A DNA stretch of 64,000 nucleotides. Origin: Xenopus tropicalis. Taxonomy: Eukaryota; Chordata; Amphibia; Anura; Pipidae. A program made the translations under genes and the position numbers. The stretch spans positions 79,024,904-79,088,903 of the forward strand of contig NC_030678.2 of NCBI RefSeq assembly GCF_000004195.4. The letters run 5' to 3'. Shown piece after piece: positions 24,770-37,100 of this stretch; within the stretch, counting starts at the first letter, position 1; each line of letters opens with the position of its first letter. A model generated the notes under the pieces. That model did no database searches. It had not been told where the DNA came from and worked only from the letters and a program-made list of their open reading frames with translations.

Positions 24770-25337
24770 GGAATACCCAGATCGCTATTTTTCGACTGTT
24801 GACAAGTTCAAGCAGATAGCATTTTCCTGGCATCTGTCAAATCTAAACTCACCCATCAGACTTCCAGATGGCAAAGTGCAATTCATTACTCCAGGGAATG
24901 CTTTTATACTGCTCAAGGGTCCAATGGGAACAACTTGACAACACTTTCCACCGTGCATGGTGATGTCGAGGTTTATGTGTGGCTTCCCACCATTGAAAAC
25001 ACATCATGTCATGTTTGTTATAAAGTACACCCTTCAGAACTCAATGGCCTTTTCCAAAAATTTTTGTGAACTACTAGAAACTGTTATTTCTGCTTCACAA
25101 TTTTCCCTTACAGTCAACTAGGGTCCAACTCACTTGTTAGAAAGCAGACATCCTATAATAATGCTGCATTTAAACTAACTTAGAGTTCTTTAGTAGGACT
25201 CATTGTATTACCAATGTTTTTTGGGTGGAGATTACATGGACGTGTGCTTATTTGTACACCTGTGTCATAAAAGATTGTTCCTTAAACAGTCAATTACACT
25301 AATAAGGTGGTTTCCAGATAATTTTGCCCATATAGTG
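24770..25337 (-). pseudogene. Tc1-like transposon remnant
   Basis: The minus strand resembles the Tc1-type family whose ends read CACTATATGGCC. The surviving end is 'gcccatatagtg' at 25326-25337. Interior matches include the reverse complements of 'ccatcagacttccagatgg', 'tactccagggaatgc' and 'ttacagtcaactagggtcc'. The frame is destroyed by many substitutions and indels. The assignment is from memory of the family's text. Confidence 0.6.
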
Positions 25338-26819
25338 GTTATATATAGACATATAATATATGCCACTCTTAACCAAACTTAATTTGCAGTGTAAGGTCAG
25401 TTAGCTTTGTTAAACAAAAAACTATTGGTCCACCACTCTCATACTAAAGGAAATTGTATTGGATCAGTTACTGCATGTTGTGTTGTATATCTCTTATATC
25501 CATCTATACTGCTCTCCCCATATTCCTTCTTATGGCTTCTGTTTATACCACTATCTCTACTCCCTTTTGCTGTTTTAGATTTCCTGGTTTAATTTTATTT
25601 TCTCATCCCTGTCTCCCCAGCTTCCTCTACTCCAATGTTCTTCTAAAGTGCTTTTCCTTGTTTCCCCATTACCTTGACCTCTTCCTTCTTCTCCAGCATT
25701 GCCTCTCTTCACGATACCCATGTGTCCCTTGAATTAATTATGAAATTCTAATCTGCATTACTAAGTGGGACTTGTAGATGATATTAATATAAACCATGCC
25801 TTTCCCTCTGGTCAGCAGAATTGTTTTCCTGTCACTTCCTTGTCACTCAGTATAAGCCACTTCACTTATAGGACACATGGGCAGTAAGAGTAACTTGTGA
25901 GATATAATGAAGGATATGACAGGCAAGCATGCCAGCAACAAAGAATTATGTTTTTTGAATAAATAGTAGCCACAAGGCACCTAAAGCAGTGCCAGCCACA
26001 TTTATATAATTTAACAGCTCCCAGCCTATATCACCTTGCTACTGATTTTTGTAAATACTTGGAGGAAACCTTTTAATATCTGCTGTGAGCAAGTTAAAAA
26101 GTCATCATTTAATCTTTTGTGCTTAACCATTTAAAACTAAATTATAAACTCCAAAAAGTAGGCAGTAGCTGACTATTCCATATTAGACATGGAATTTAGA
26201 ATTGCTGCTTTTTTTCCTTTTTAAAAAGAAAGCCAGTCTACTCACTTTGCAAAGTGAGTAAAATAGTGTGGTATTAACAAATTAGTTGTGATTCATGACA
26301 TAACAGCAACAGTTAAGTCACATGACAATCAGGGATTAAGTCAACCAGGGGTTTAAGGTATATACCTAAATAAAATCAGAAGTAACATATACAGTAAAAG
26401 ATATCTCTGCATAAGCATCCGAATATCAACGTTTAGATGATTCCAAGCATTGATATGATGAACTTCACAGATATATATTTTTATTGTGCTTAAGAATGAG
26501 TTATTATGAGTATTGAGACAGTAGTGTATTAAATGTTCTTATAGGTCATCCTTTGAAGTCACCTCTCACTCAACTAACCTACAATAACCTTGTTTTTCTT
26601 GTTAAATATCCAGTCATGGTAATGCTGCCACCTAATGGTTACAAGTCAGCTATGCGACCTATGTATTTAGCATATGGTTGCACTTCTGCACCCTCTGGTG
26701 GTTAAAAATAAAACAAAATTGAATTGCCATACTTTATATAGTTGCTAAATGTTTATACTTAAAGAACTGGCTGTAGGATAAAAAGTAGTGATAAAGGGAA
26801 CACTAGCTATCTGGAAAAG
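25338..26819. other. No gene recognised
   Basis: AT-rich DNA. A pyrimidine-rich stretch lies at 25480-25730, and a short palindrome around 26240-26260 is centred on TTTGCAAA. Nothing supports an exon. Confidence 0.5.
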
Positions 26820-27240
26820 TGTTGTTAGTGGGTCTGTCCTAGGCCGTTTCCTTTTTAATTTACCAATTACCTAAAGCTTGGTGATGTAAGTACGGTTTCT
26901 GTTGATGCTGATAATACAAATTTGTGCAAAACTAAGTTCTGAAGGATGTTGCCACTTTCCAGAGAGAGCTGTTTTTTACTTGTAGGTGATGGTTCAAATC
27001 TAATTGCTGATTGGTTGCTATGGGAAACATTATTTATCTCCAACATCAGTAAACACACTCCTAAATTCAAGAACTGGACATTAAACGGGCAAATGAGGTC
27101 CAATTCCGAAAAGTTCTAGGTTATTCACTTTGACAGAAATAAGGCTAATTATACATTGATGGTAGGTTCTATTAATGCCTCCAAGATTTTATTAGATGAC
27201 TTCTTGGACAAGATATTAGTCACTAAAGTAATTGTAGGCT
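26820..27240 (+). pseudogene. CR1-clade LINE fragments
   Basis: The plus strand holds SGSVLG-like text followed by VSVDADNTNLCK (decayed YADDT motif), then an FN-x-DK-like segment and the 3' 'NASKILLDDFLDK' block that parallels the CR1 pieces at 4000-4060 and 38340-38400. Heavily degraded. Confidence 0.55.
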
Positions 27241-27958
27241 TTAAAAAAAATGTGAATGTTACATGTAGTTGCATAATAATAATACATTCCGATACAATAC
27301 AGTCCAAGCCTCCTATTTAACCTAATTGTACTTTAAAATTAATAAAAATATGTATATATCTGCATGGATACAGTACACTGACTAGTATTCACTATAAACT
27401 ACCAATCTTAGCCTAGTGAAACATTTCAGCTAATATTTTAGTCTTTCAGCCTCCCCAGCAATGCCCTATCCTGGGTTTCAGCATAATGTGCTAATCTCAG
27501 TCCATCTGTCCTGGTCACTACCTCTTTTCGCTAAATTAGTTTCTATTTTCATTCAGTAATTCTTTTTTATCATTGCAGAAATGATACTGCCTCACCTGCA
27601 GCCATCTTTTCCATGTTAGCTAGAGCTGCAAATAAGTTTGTTGGCTGCAAATAGAAATAGTAATGGAAATTGGAGTCAAATGAAACTTCATTGGCAGAGA
27701 ACATACCTTGGCAAAGGATATTATGTGCAGATAAATAAAGCTGTCTACACAGAATAACTTAATGCCATATGCTTTACTGAATAGTTATAGAAACCAGGTC
27801 AATTATTGTGTTACTTACAGGCCTGCACTGTCAATATATACATTCAGGCAATTGCCTGACATGGCGGAGGGGCTGCTGTAAAATGCCATAGTCAATATTT
27901 ATTGGGCCTGTGGGGAGGCTATATGGACCTCTGTGGGCTTGAAAAGTCGGGGCATATT

Positions 27959-28252
27959 TTAAAGGAACTGTTCAGTGTAAAATGAAACTGGGTAACTTGG
28001 CTGTGCAAAATAAAAAAAATAATTCCGATATAGTTTATTAGCCAAATATAAAAAGGCTCTGGACCACAAGCAAATTAAGTTATGTCCCACTGACTAAGAG
28101 AAAGAAAGGAGAAAGTAGTGTTCTGGTTATTATGTTAGACATCTGCCCACTCCAGACTTTATAAGATTACATTTTTGGCTAACTATATTAGAAACATTTG
28201 TTTTGCACAGTCTGTTTACCCAGTTTTATTTTTACACTGAACTGTTCCTTAA
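27959..28252. repeat. T2-like MITE family F, copy 3, complete ends
   Basis: TTAA on both sides (27959-27962, 28249-28252) with ends AAGGAACTGTTCAGTGTAAA and TTTACACTGAACTGTTCCTT. The TTAA target and AAGG start fit the T2 (Kolobok-type) MITEs described from Xenopus. Confidence 0.8.
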
Positions 28253-28281
28253 AGTCTCAGGACCTGAGTTTAGTTATTCAT

Positions 28282-29400
28282 TTAAAGGACAAGCAAAGTC
28301 AAAATCTATTAAAGGAGAAGGAAAGGCTAAGTCACTTGGGGGTGCCAAATGTTAGGCACCCCCAAGTGACTTAAATCATCTACCTTGTACCCCGGGCTGG
28401 TGCCCCTGTTAGGGGAAAACAGCACCAGCCCAGGGTACCGGTAGACACCGCTTCCTCCTTCCTACTCGCGCTGCTGTGAATTTCCCGGGGCCGGCGCATG
28501 CGCAGTAGAGTGAAAAGCAGACTTCTCTGTTAAAGCTCGGCTTTTCACTCTACTGCACATGCACGCACAGCGAGAACGGAAGGAGGAAGCGCCGGCAGCT
28601 ACCCTGGGCTGGTGCTGTTCTCTCCTTACAGGGGCACCAGCCCGGGGTAAAAAGTAGGTAATTGAAGTCACTTGGGGGTGCCTAACATTTTGGCACCCCC
28701 AAGTGACTTTCCCTTTCCTTCTCCTTTAAGCACACTATTCAACAGTACTACTATTGCTATGTAAAAACGCTATATTTCTGGGTTGCCTAATGAAAGATTT
28801 ACAGAGATACATTTACTGCATACTCATTGCAGTGAATGGCACCGCCACCTTTAATAAGGGATGCCCACTTCCTTTCCCTCACCGTCTCTGCTGTGCATGT
28901 GTCCCCAGCATCCTCCCCCCAGCACCTGCCTGCTGCGTCCTTCTGCGTCTTCCCCCCCCCTGCTCCCCCAAGCACCCGCCTGCTGCATCTACCCCCCCCC
29001 CCCATAGCATCCGCCTGCTGTGTTCTTCTGTGTCTGGCTGTGTCTTCTTATGGCCCCGGCTCGCTGCTGCTATGTCACCATAGCAACCGGACACTTGCTA
29101 TTGGTGCACGCTTGTAGTGGGAGTGACAGAGGGTCTGTGGGAAGGGGAGCACTCCTGTTTGTGCGCGCTCACATAAGAGGAACATGCGCATGTGCCGCCT
29201 ACAGTGCTGGTCTTAGTGTCTGTGCAGGAGCGATGCATTATGGGAATCCTCTTTACCCAGCTCTGCGTTTTTTCTTCCGGTTTGGCTTCTGATCATCTGA
29301 ATGATTGAAATATGGGGAGACTTAAGTGCACTATTGAGACAACTGAAGGTATGCCTGCAGCTTGAGATTAACTCTTTACTAGCCTTTCCTTCTCCTTTAA
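28282..29400. repeat. T2-like MITE family I, about 1.1 kb, with nested family J
   Basis: Left TTAA at 28282-28285 followed by AGGACAAGCAAAGTC. Right end GCCTTTCCTTCTCC before TTAA at 29397-29400. The last 75 bases recur at 63829-63903. The interior is CpG- and C-rich with repeats of 'cacccgcctgctgc' type. The left and right boundaries are paired by inference. Confidence 0.55.
28309..28729. repeat. T2-like MITE family J, long GC-rich palindrome
   Basis: Flanked by TTAA. Ends AAGGAGAAGGAAAGG and CCTTTCCTTCTCC. Each arm carries its own smaller hairpin (CACTTGGGGGTGCC.. and its complement, near 28332-28372 and 28665-28708). The central arms pair over 'ttttcactctactgc'. The whole 421-bp unit can fold into one long stem with side hairpins. 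Confidence 0.85.
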
Positions 29401-30654
29401 CCTTAAAATTAAATTAAGTGCCAGAGCTATATATTCAAACTTTACGATGGCCTCAGACACAATGTTACAATCTGAAAGGTTAAATTACTTTTTATAGCTA
29501 TATTTCAACCTCAAATGCCTCTTAGCCCCATGTGAACAAAAATGGCACAGGATAACAAGGGCCAGAATAATAGAAAGGGTAGCCCTGGCACAACAAAACT
29601 ATATAGGGTGTATTACAATATAACATACAAATTAGATTCATGCTTTAATAAAATGTTTTCTATCCTTTTTTTTTATTTTATTATTGCATTCTGTTCTTGC
29701 TATTGGGGTAGCATCTTTTGCAAGAGAATTTAGTTTTAAGCTTTTAATAAGATGGCAGGTCAAGAGCAAGGCTGATTGGTGAGATGGAAGCAGTAAGAAA
29801 ATGCCATTCCTTTAAATGCATTTCCCAGACTGCTGTTGCATTCTATGTATTCTACAGCACTGAGGGAGATGTGCATTAAAATAACCAAATGTAAAAATAC
29901 AACGTGCTATTTGTAAATCGGTTTATTCATAATGTAACAATCAATAAAATAGTATAAAAATATTCTATAAAAGTAGAGTGTTTCAGTCTGCTGTAGGTTA
30001 GACAAAGTGAGAACAAAAAATACTCATATAATAGTTTAAGAGAGAGTTTGGGCAGGGAAATGATTAAAGAAAAGAGAATTTGGGAAAAATAAATGTACTT
30101 AGAATGCACATAATCTCATAACATGAGACTTTTTAGATGTTTTCACAAATCTGAGACATACTTGCAGCCTAATTTATAAACTATGGGAAGTAAAGCACGC
30201 TGTTTATTGCACTTTGCACAGTGCCCCAGGTGTTGTGCCCTGAGTCACTTTCTGCAGTACTACAATGCAGCACATAGGGTTTCATAGGGTAGCTCTGCCT
30301 GCATTTGGTGCCACTTCATACAGAGCGGGCATCAGATAGTCTGCACTTGGGCTTCTCCCAGAAAGTTCCCTCGCTTGCATGTTTGAATGAGCTCTGGGGG
30401 ACTAGTACCTACCATCTGCCATGTTCATCTATTAGTAAAGCCAAGCCCAATCAGAAAGTGTAGACAGTTTGCATATCACTACATTCTAACTAAGAATTTA
30501 GGAAATGTCACACAGGCTGTTAAATCCCTGTAGCAAATGACCTGTACTTGACAAACAGGCACTGGTTGTTGAACTGGAATCAATTTGGTGCATAATACTG
30601 CATAACGCTATGTAGAAATTATTGTGGGATAGTCATCCACTATTGGTAAAAAAA
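29401..30654. other. Downstream flank of SERINC2, no gene recognised
   Basis: AT-rich. Distal 3' UTR sequence of SERINC2 may extend here, but nothing in the sequence decides it. Confidence 0.5.
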
Positions 30655-30986
30655 AGTTAATTTTATTTCTGCAGTTATTAAGGAATTAAAAAAAAAAAGT
30701 TTCCTTAACCAACTACATTAAATGGGGCTAGCATAGATGATTTGTTCAGCTTGTGCCAAGCACTAGATTTACTTACATCAAAGCAAATTTAACTAGGCCC
30801 TATTTATTTACCCTGCACTAAATCCCTTGAAAGCAGGCCTTAACTGAATAAGGGTTTTCATAGCAGTCTTTCAGGGATCTTCACCACGTATCAGTGGTAT
30901 TTCATAATTCTTTGTTTTATGGTAAACAGTGCACTGGTTAAAAAGTTTGGGGGTCTTGAGAAAATAACAAATACAAGGCATCCAAT
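30655..30986 (-). promoter_or_regulatory. SERINC2 3' UTR with polyadenylation-signal candidates
   Basis: Reading on the minus strand after the stop codon, the first AATAAA is at 30803-30808, about 180 nt downstream. A second is at 30662-30667. Which one is used cannot be decided here, and later sites are possible. Confidence 0.5.
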
Positions 30987-31125
30987 TTAGCTGAAATCCC
31001 GGTCGCGGAGGATAAGAGGAGCAACCAATGTCCAAACATAGAGAAGGAGTCCAGCCCAGCTAGCAGAGATCTTCACCCAAACAGCTGACCAAGGGCTGGT
31101 TAAATAACTTCCATCATATCCAGGC
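30987..31125 (-). CDS. serinc2: SERINC2 coding exon 10 (residues 403-448, stop)
   Basis: The acceptor ACTCAG follows a long oligo-T/TA tract (31131-31160). It encodes [20 protein letters not shown], then [19 protein letters not shown] (tenth transmembrane helix) and the terminal RDRDFS before TAA at 30987-30989. The C-terminus matches the invariant SERINC ending R-D-F-[SD]. Confidence 0.96.
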
Positions 31126-34100
31126 CTGAGTAAAAAAAAAAAAATATATATATATATATGTACACCTGCTGTCACTTTGTACTATACAAGATCAACACAA
31201 TTACACTTTTGCTACAAAATGAGCAGATACCCCAAGGTGTGATAAATACAAATAATGTTTGCCATGTAAGGATCTGTTTGTTGGCCAGGTGACCATATGG
31301 TGGATTAAATTAAGCTCTCCTCATTAGATCATCATGGGAACCAGTGACCATAGATGACTTGCACAGGCATATGTATGTTAACAAAGCTATCACAGTTGTG
31401 ATCAGAAATGAATTAAAAAGGCTATCATTTAAATCCTTTAAATTAAGACAGTAGGTTGCTCGGTCAGTTTGTGATTACTCGGCATGTTTTAGCATGTCTA
31501 TGTTTTACATGCTAGAATGTAAATCACCGGTGGGATGGCATTCGCAGCGCCGAAATCGCCGAAATTTCCTCTCAAGGCAACTTCGACTATTTAGCCCGCG
31601 ACAAGGGAGATTTGTCGCACGGCGACTGATCTCCCTGTTAGTCATGGCCCTTAGTCATAGAAAGGAATTTTTGGCCAGAATTAAAACTCAGATTGTAATT
31701 GCCATTTAGCACTTGAAAGTAATTAGAGGTCATTTACTCACCAAGGTGTGGTGTGGAGTTGTGGGCACTAGTCAGCATGTGTATTAAAATGACATGTGCA
31801 CCAGTATCAATAGGTGCACTTGTTTACGATTTTTGGTCACTTGCAACTACGTGGAAGTGTAAGGAGCAGCTTTAAACCCAAGTACCTTTTTAGTACCTAA
31901 TTTTACATGTACTTTATAATTCTGGATTCTGTTTAGCACTTCATAGCTTTTCCAAAGAATTATATGCTGGTTCTTACCAATGTCCACTGCTTTCACAGTG
32001 CACATCCTGCTTACTTAGATATGCCACTAACAGCACCTATCTTTATTTTACTTTAATTGCATTTAGGGAATACTCACAAATACCAGTTGGTTAATGTCAT
32101 CATGATGTAGAGAGAAGCAAGTACAAGACAAAAATGGAAGAAACTGTAACTGTAGGACACAGAATCTTCCTCATTATCATATGCTCTGTTTTCTCCACCA
32201 CTTTCCACAATGGGTCCACCTGTATCTCCAGAGCTGTCCTCAGTCAACATCAGCTTGTTCACCTGACGATTACTGGAGGAGCGAAGGCTGCAAAAAAAAA
32301 AAAAAAGGGGGTGGTATATATTTTAATTATGGTATAATAAAGATGATAAACCAAGAAAACAATGATACTTCTTGTTCCACTTTTAGACAGTTCTATGTAA
32401 AATGTAAGGCATTAGCAATAACTTCCCTATATGAGTGTAAAGCAACTTTCCCCCATAGTTACAACTTTCATGTAATGTGCAAAATAAGAACTGTCCACAT
32501 TCATCCCTTTCTCCTCATTTTTATTACTTTGAATCAAAAAGGAGGGCTAAATATGGAAGGTTATTGCACATTACATGTATTGTTAACTGTGGAAAAAGAC
32601 CAAAGTATTGAAAACTTAGAGGCTGTAACATCAAGAAGGCATAAATATTGTTAAATATTGTCTATTCAATAAGTACTTCACTAATTCCTGGGAAATGCAA
32701 AAATGGATATCCAAAAGTGAAGATGTCCTCACCTTATGAACAATGTACAGATGATGTAGATGGCTAAACCCACAATGCTAGGAGCATCCCACCACTGGGC
32801 CGGAGTAGTGGAGGTGGAAGCAGTGGTGGTGTTTGTAGCAATAGCAAGTAATGTTGGGTTGCAAATCTTGTCTGTAAAACAAAGAGGAATATCATAAATA
32901 TGCATTTTAATTGTGAATGTTTCATAACGTGTGGTTACAATGTGATGGACATATTGCCCTTATGTCACCAAAATACAATGCCGCTTTGACATCCTTAACC
33001 CAGCGGTTTCACAACAGTTCACACTTCCATGTACTTTGAAGGATTAACACCTTCATCAATAAGAATCATGGTACCATTGTGATTGGATCATACCTTGTTA
33101 CACCTGTCAGTTTCAGCTAACTGAACAAGTTCAAAGGAACCATTGTGATTGGATGTCTGTGACTGTACTACCATCAAGAGTTTAAATACCGGGGAATTCC
33201 CTAACAGTCATTTGAACTGAAAAAGCGACTCGGATGAGTGGTGAAACATTTTCAAGAAAAACTCAGAAAAGTCCAGTTGTTTTAGACTTAATTCTACTAG
33301 ATACTGTATATCATGACCTGGATGAATGAGAATCTTCATAGACATGGTATAATAAAGATTTTTAAAACTTTTTGAGTGCAGAATGTATTTATAGGTTGCA
33401 AGTAAGTTTATTTCCCAAATGATAACATTTTACCTGTGTTATATGGTCAACTATCTGCTGTAGCATATTCACAGCTATAATTTTCAAGTTTGTATACAGT
33501 CCATGCCATTTAGTTAGATTTGGTGACTTTTTCATTGGGACTGAAAACTGCTGACAATTAGGGGCAAGTGGTTTCATATCTGCTGTGCGGCTGTGATCAA
33601 ATTACTGGTGCTGAAGATTAAAAAGGAGGGCTAATTATAGAAGGCTATTACCAACTTAAACTACACACTACATGAATTGTTTACTGTTGAAAAAGAACAA
33701 AATATTGAAAACTAAGGTTGTACCATCAACATGGCATAAATATTGTCCATATAAAATGTATATGTAAGCGTATGTGCTCAATACCCTGATTACTTCACTA
33801 ATCCCTTGTCACGTTAGAAAAGTGCACCAAAGCTGATTTTTAAGCCCCTTCAGATGCTGGGTAGTGCTTCACATTTGGGAAAAATGTAAACTAAGTAGTG
33901 TGATAAATATTGCCACAAGTAGCCAGAATTAAAAGACTGCATGTGTCCTTGCCTTAAAGCCTACCGCTCTCCATCACAATTTAAAAAATACCAGCTGCTC
34001 TTATAGGCTTCAAAAAGTATTGCCTCTTACCTGGAACATTGGCCATGGCAGACCAGGTGACAAAGATTGTATACAGTGTAATAACTGATGCTTGCAGCAA

Positions 34101-37100
34101 TCCAGAATGGGGTTGAGCATCCTGCAGAAAGAATGGTAGAAAGATTCAATGGCAACAGTGAATTCTACACTTTATTTTATTTTTTTTTTTTTGCATTACA
34201 AGCACAAAGTGCCTTTTATTTAAGAGTAAGAGTAAAACATAATAAGAATAATGTGGGTCATGTCAACTTGCTAAATAAAAAAAGGAATTTTAAAAGTCTT
34301 GATTAAAAAAGAAAGGTGTTTGCAAAACAATGTTATTTATCTTTAGCAGCACATTAAGAAGTTTTGTATTGAAAGATATAATCTACATATCCTGGTAAGT
34401 TTACTGAGAATATTTAAGTAGGTAAATATATGTAGAATCAAATGATAATTTAGCTTTATGTTAAAGCAGTTTTTTAGGGATGCCCCAAATCCATAATTTT
34501 AATAAAATTCAGCCAAATACTGAAATGTATCTGAACCCTAATTTGCATAAAATACAGTCAGTGGGACCCCAATGCCCTCCTGTGGGTGCTCTCCAACCAC
34601 CCAAACTACTACAATCTATCTTCCACTACCTGTACTGCTCTAAGAATTTCCCAGATGAAAGGGCATAGAATTAGATGAGAGTTTCTCACCTGGACCTTTG
34701 GCAGAATGGAAATGATAGAAATGATTACGCAAAAAATTAGATTGAGACTGATGAAGAGTTTGTTGAGGACACATTCACTTGAGTTGGTGTAATAGATATA
34801 CAGAAACACAATGGCGGTGATAGAAGCAGCATAGAGCAGGAACGTGCAAATAATAAGTGCTGGTGAAACAAAAAAAAAATAGCAGTTACTGCTATGGCAG
34901 ACACAAAGGATATCTATCCTCCCATGAGAAACAATATGTGAATGTTAAGGACAGGGGATTCCCCTTATGCCTTATGCTCTGACTTCTCCCAGCATACCTG
35001 CATACCAGCACTTGCTGTTTCCATTCTCCGCATGCTGCAACCAAGACTGACTCCATCCATGTGCAAGGTCAACGATGAGGATAAGCTGGATCAGAATGAA
35101 TAGGAAACCACCTACCATGCCAAAGTAATACCACACTACGAAAAAAAGGTATTTTAGAAGAGATACTCTCATGGATGGAAATGAAAAGATTTCCATAGGT
35201 CAGCAGAGAGAGAAGTGCAAAGGAAAGAAATATACTGAATGGGAATCACTGATATTAAAAAAAAAAAATCACTAAACCAAGCTCTTTTCTAAGACATTCC
35301 CAAAAAAACTCAAAACAAAACTGCCTTTTATTTTTTATGTAATTTTTTTCTATAATTGAGGGTCATTTCAGATCAGGTGTTTTATGTATCTGTTTCCCTC
35401 CTCCCCGACATCACTGTGCACCAATAGGCACAGTATTGGCCTGTGCACAGATGGGGAGAATTTTAGTAAGGAAACATGAAAGTATGCATTTTTGCCCTGA
35501 AATTCATCCTGTTTGTGCACCAATAGGCCAATGTTATGCCAGTCAGTGCCCAGTGATGTTGAAGGCGAAGGAAGTTGATCAGTGTCTTCTCCCCAGCATC
35601 GATACCCTGGGGGAGAAGATGCCTTGTCTAAGGGGTAGTTCATTTTTTTTTTTTCATTCACCTTTATCTTCTATATCAACACAGCAATTTAAATTCTATC
35701 TGGTTGTTAGGAAGCACTGACAACAAAAATGAGACTACAATGCTGTTGCTAATTTTAATGTCTTATCTTCCTATGCAAGCCCTTTCCTATTCATCTTTCA
35801 GTCTCTCACTAAATCCATTACCTGTCTGCTAAAGTAAATTAGACCCTAGCAACCAGATACCTGCTGAAATTTCCAAACTGAAGAGCTACTCAACAATTTG
35901 AAATTGTCTCAGAATTTCACTATGACATAAAAAGGTGTACTATGCCTGAAGTTTTCTTTCTACCATTTTAGTGGGTTGTGGACTCTCTGAACTGTTTATA
36001 TTTGATACTACAGTAATTTCAGACCCTACGGAGTATGCTCCCTCAGTAAACTGTTGCCATTGCTCTGATGCTGCATGGATTAACTAAAAAAATCAACTAA
36101 TGTAGCCAACTGTACCACTTCATAGAGTCTGTAACCTGAGTATAACTGCTACTGGGAAACACCCGAGGGAGGAAAATTAAGCAAATTCATTTATAAAATA
36201 GAAAAAAAACCTAAATAATAAAAATGGAAAGCAATTTTTAAAAAGTTGTTATTTCTGGTGCACTGCAGTGTAAAACAACTTCTAGATTTAAGAATGATTT
36301 TATTATGAGTTCTTTAACCTAACTTTTTTCTCCCAGCTGCAACTAATAGCCACGTTGTGAATTGTGGACAGATTTATTAGCGCTAAGTGCATGATTTCAA
36401 CATGAGTCAGCAATTTACAATGCACTGCCAACAAACAGCAAGGCTGAGTAGTTTGCAGCAGAAAAATAAAGATTGAGTGGAGAAAGAACAAAAATAAACT
36501 ATTCAATGATGGCTCCCCTTTAAGAGAAGGCAAGTTTGAAAACAGCTTACCGATTGTGAATGTTCCACTAGGAATATAGAATGCTCCAACTGTTATTCCA
36601 ACTAATATCAAGAATTTAAAAAACCAAAACCTGAAAATGAAATACACAAAATTTAGAAAGTTATTAAGATCAGTCAGTCCTTCAGTATGAAGCAGGAGGG
36701 CTCCATGAAATATATATAGATCATTTCAAGAGATAAGTTCAGACGGAGTTATGAAATGCCTAGAAACATCATAGTTTGAATGTTATCCTAAATGGCAGCA
36801 GAGCCAGTGTAGTATTGTCAGCATACAGGTGGTATTGGAAACCTAGGACAGAGCCTTAAGGAACCACAACAGAGAGAGTACGGTAACCCAGCAGATTATG
36901 TGCCATAATAGGAGACACTGTAAAAGCAATTTAAACGGAAAACCAGGACAGGGCAGTGTCACAGGCCAGTAGAATAGTAAGACTTGAGCAGAAGATGGCG
37001 ATCGACTGTGTCAAAAGCTGCAGAGAGATTTACATTATTGGTTGTGAGAAATGTTTTTTGGCTTTTGTAGTTCAGAGGCCCTTGGTGAGTCTAGAGCAGT

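Noticed and set aside
27578..27620. Strong acceptor-like TTTTTTATCATTGCAG followed by an ATG
   Set aside because: The frame closes after 13 codons and no donor follows.
28836..29292. Overlapping proline/cysteine-rich frames on both strands in a GC-rich region
   Set aside because: Low-complexity C-rich repeats inside a T2-like MITE. The frames on opposite strands mirror each other.
32181..32654. 157-codon plus-strand open frame
   Set aside because: Antisense to SERINC2 exon 9 and intron 8, running through an oligo-A tract. It is a shadow of the real exon.
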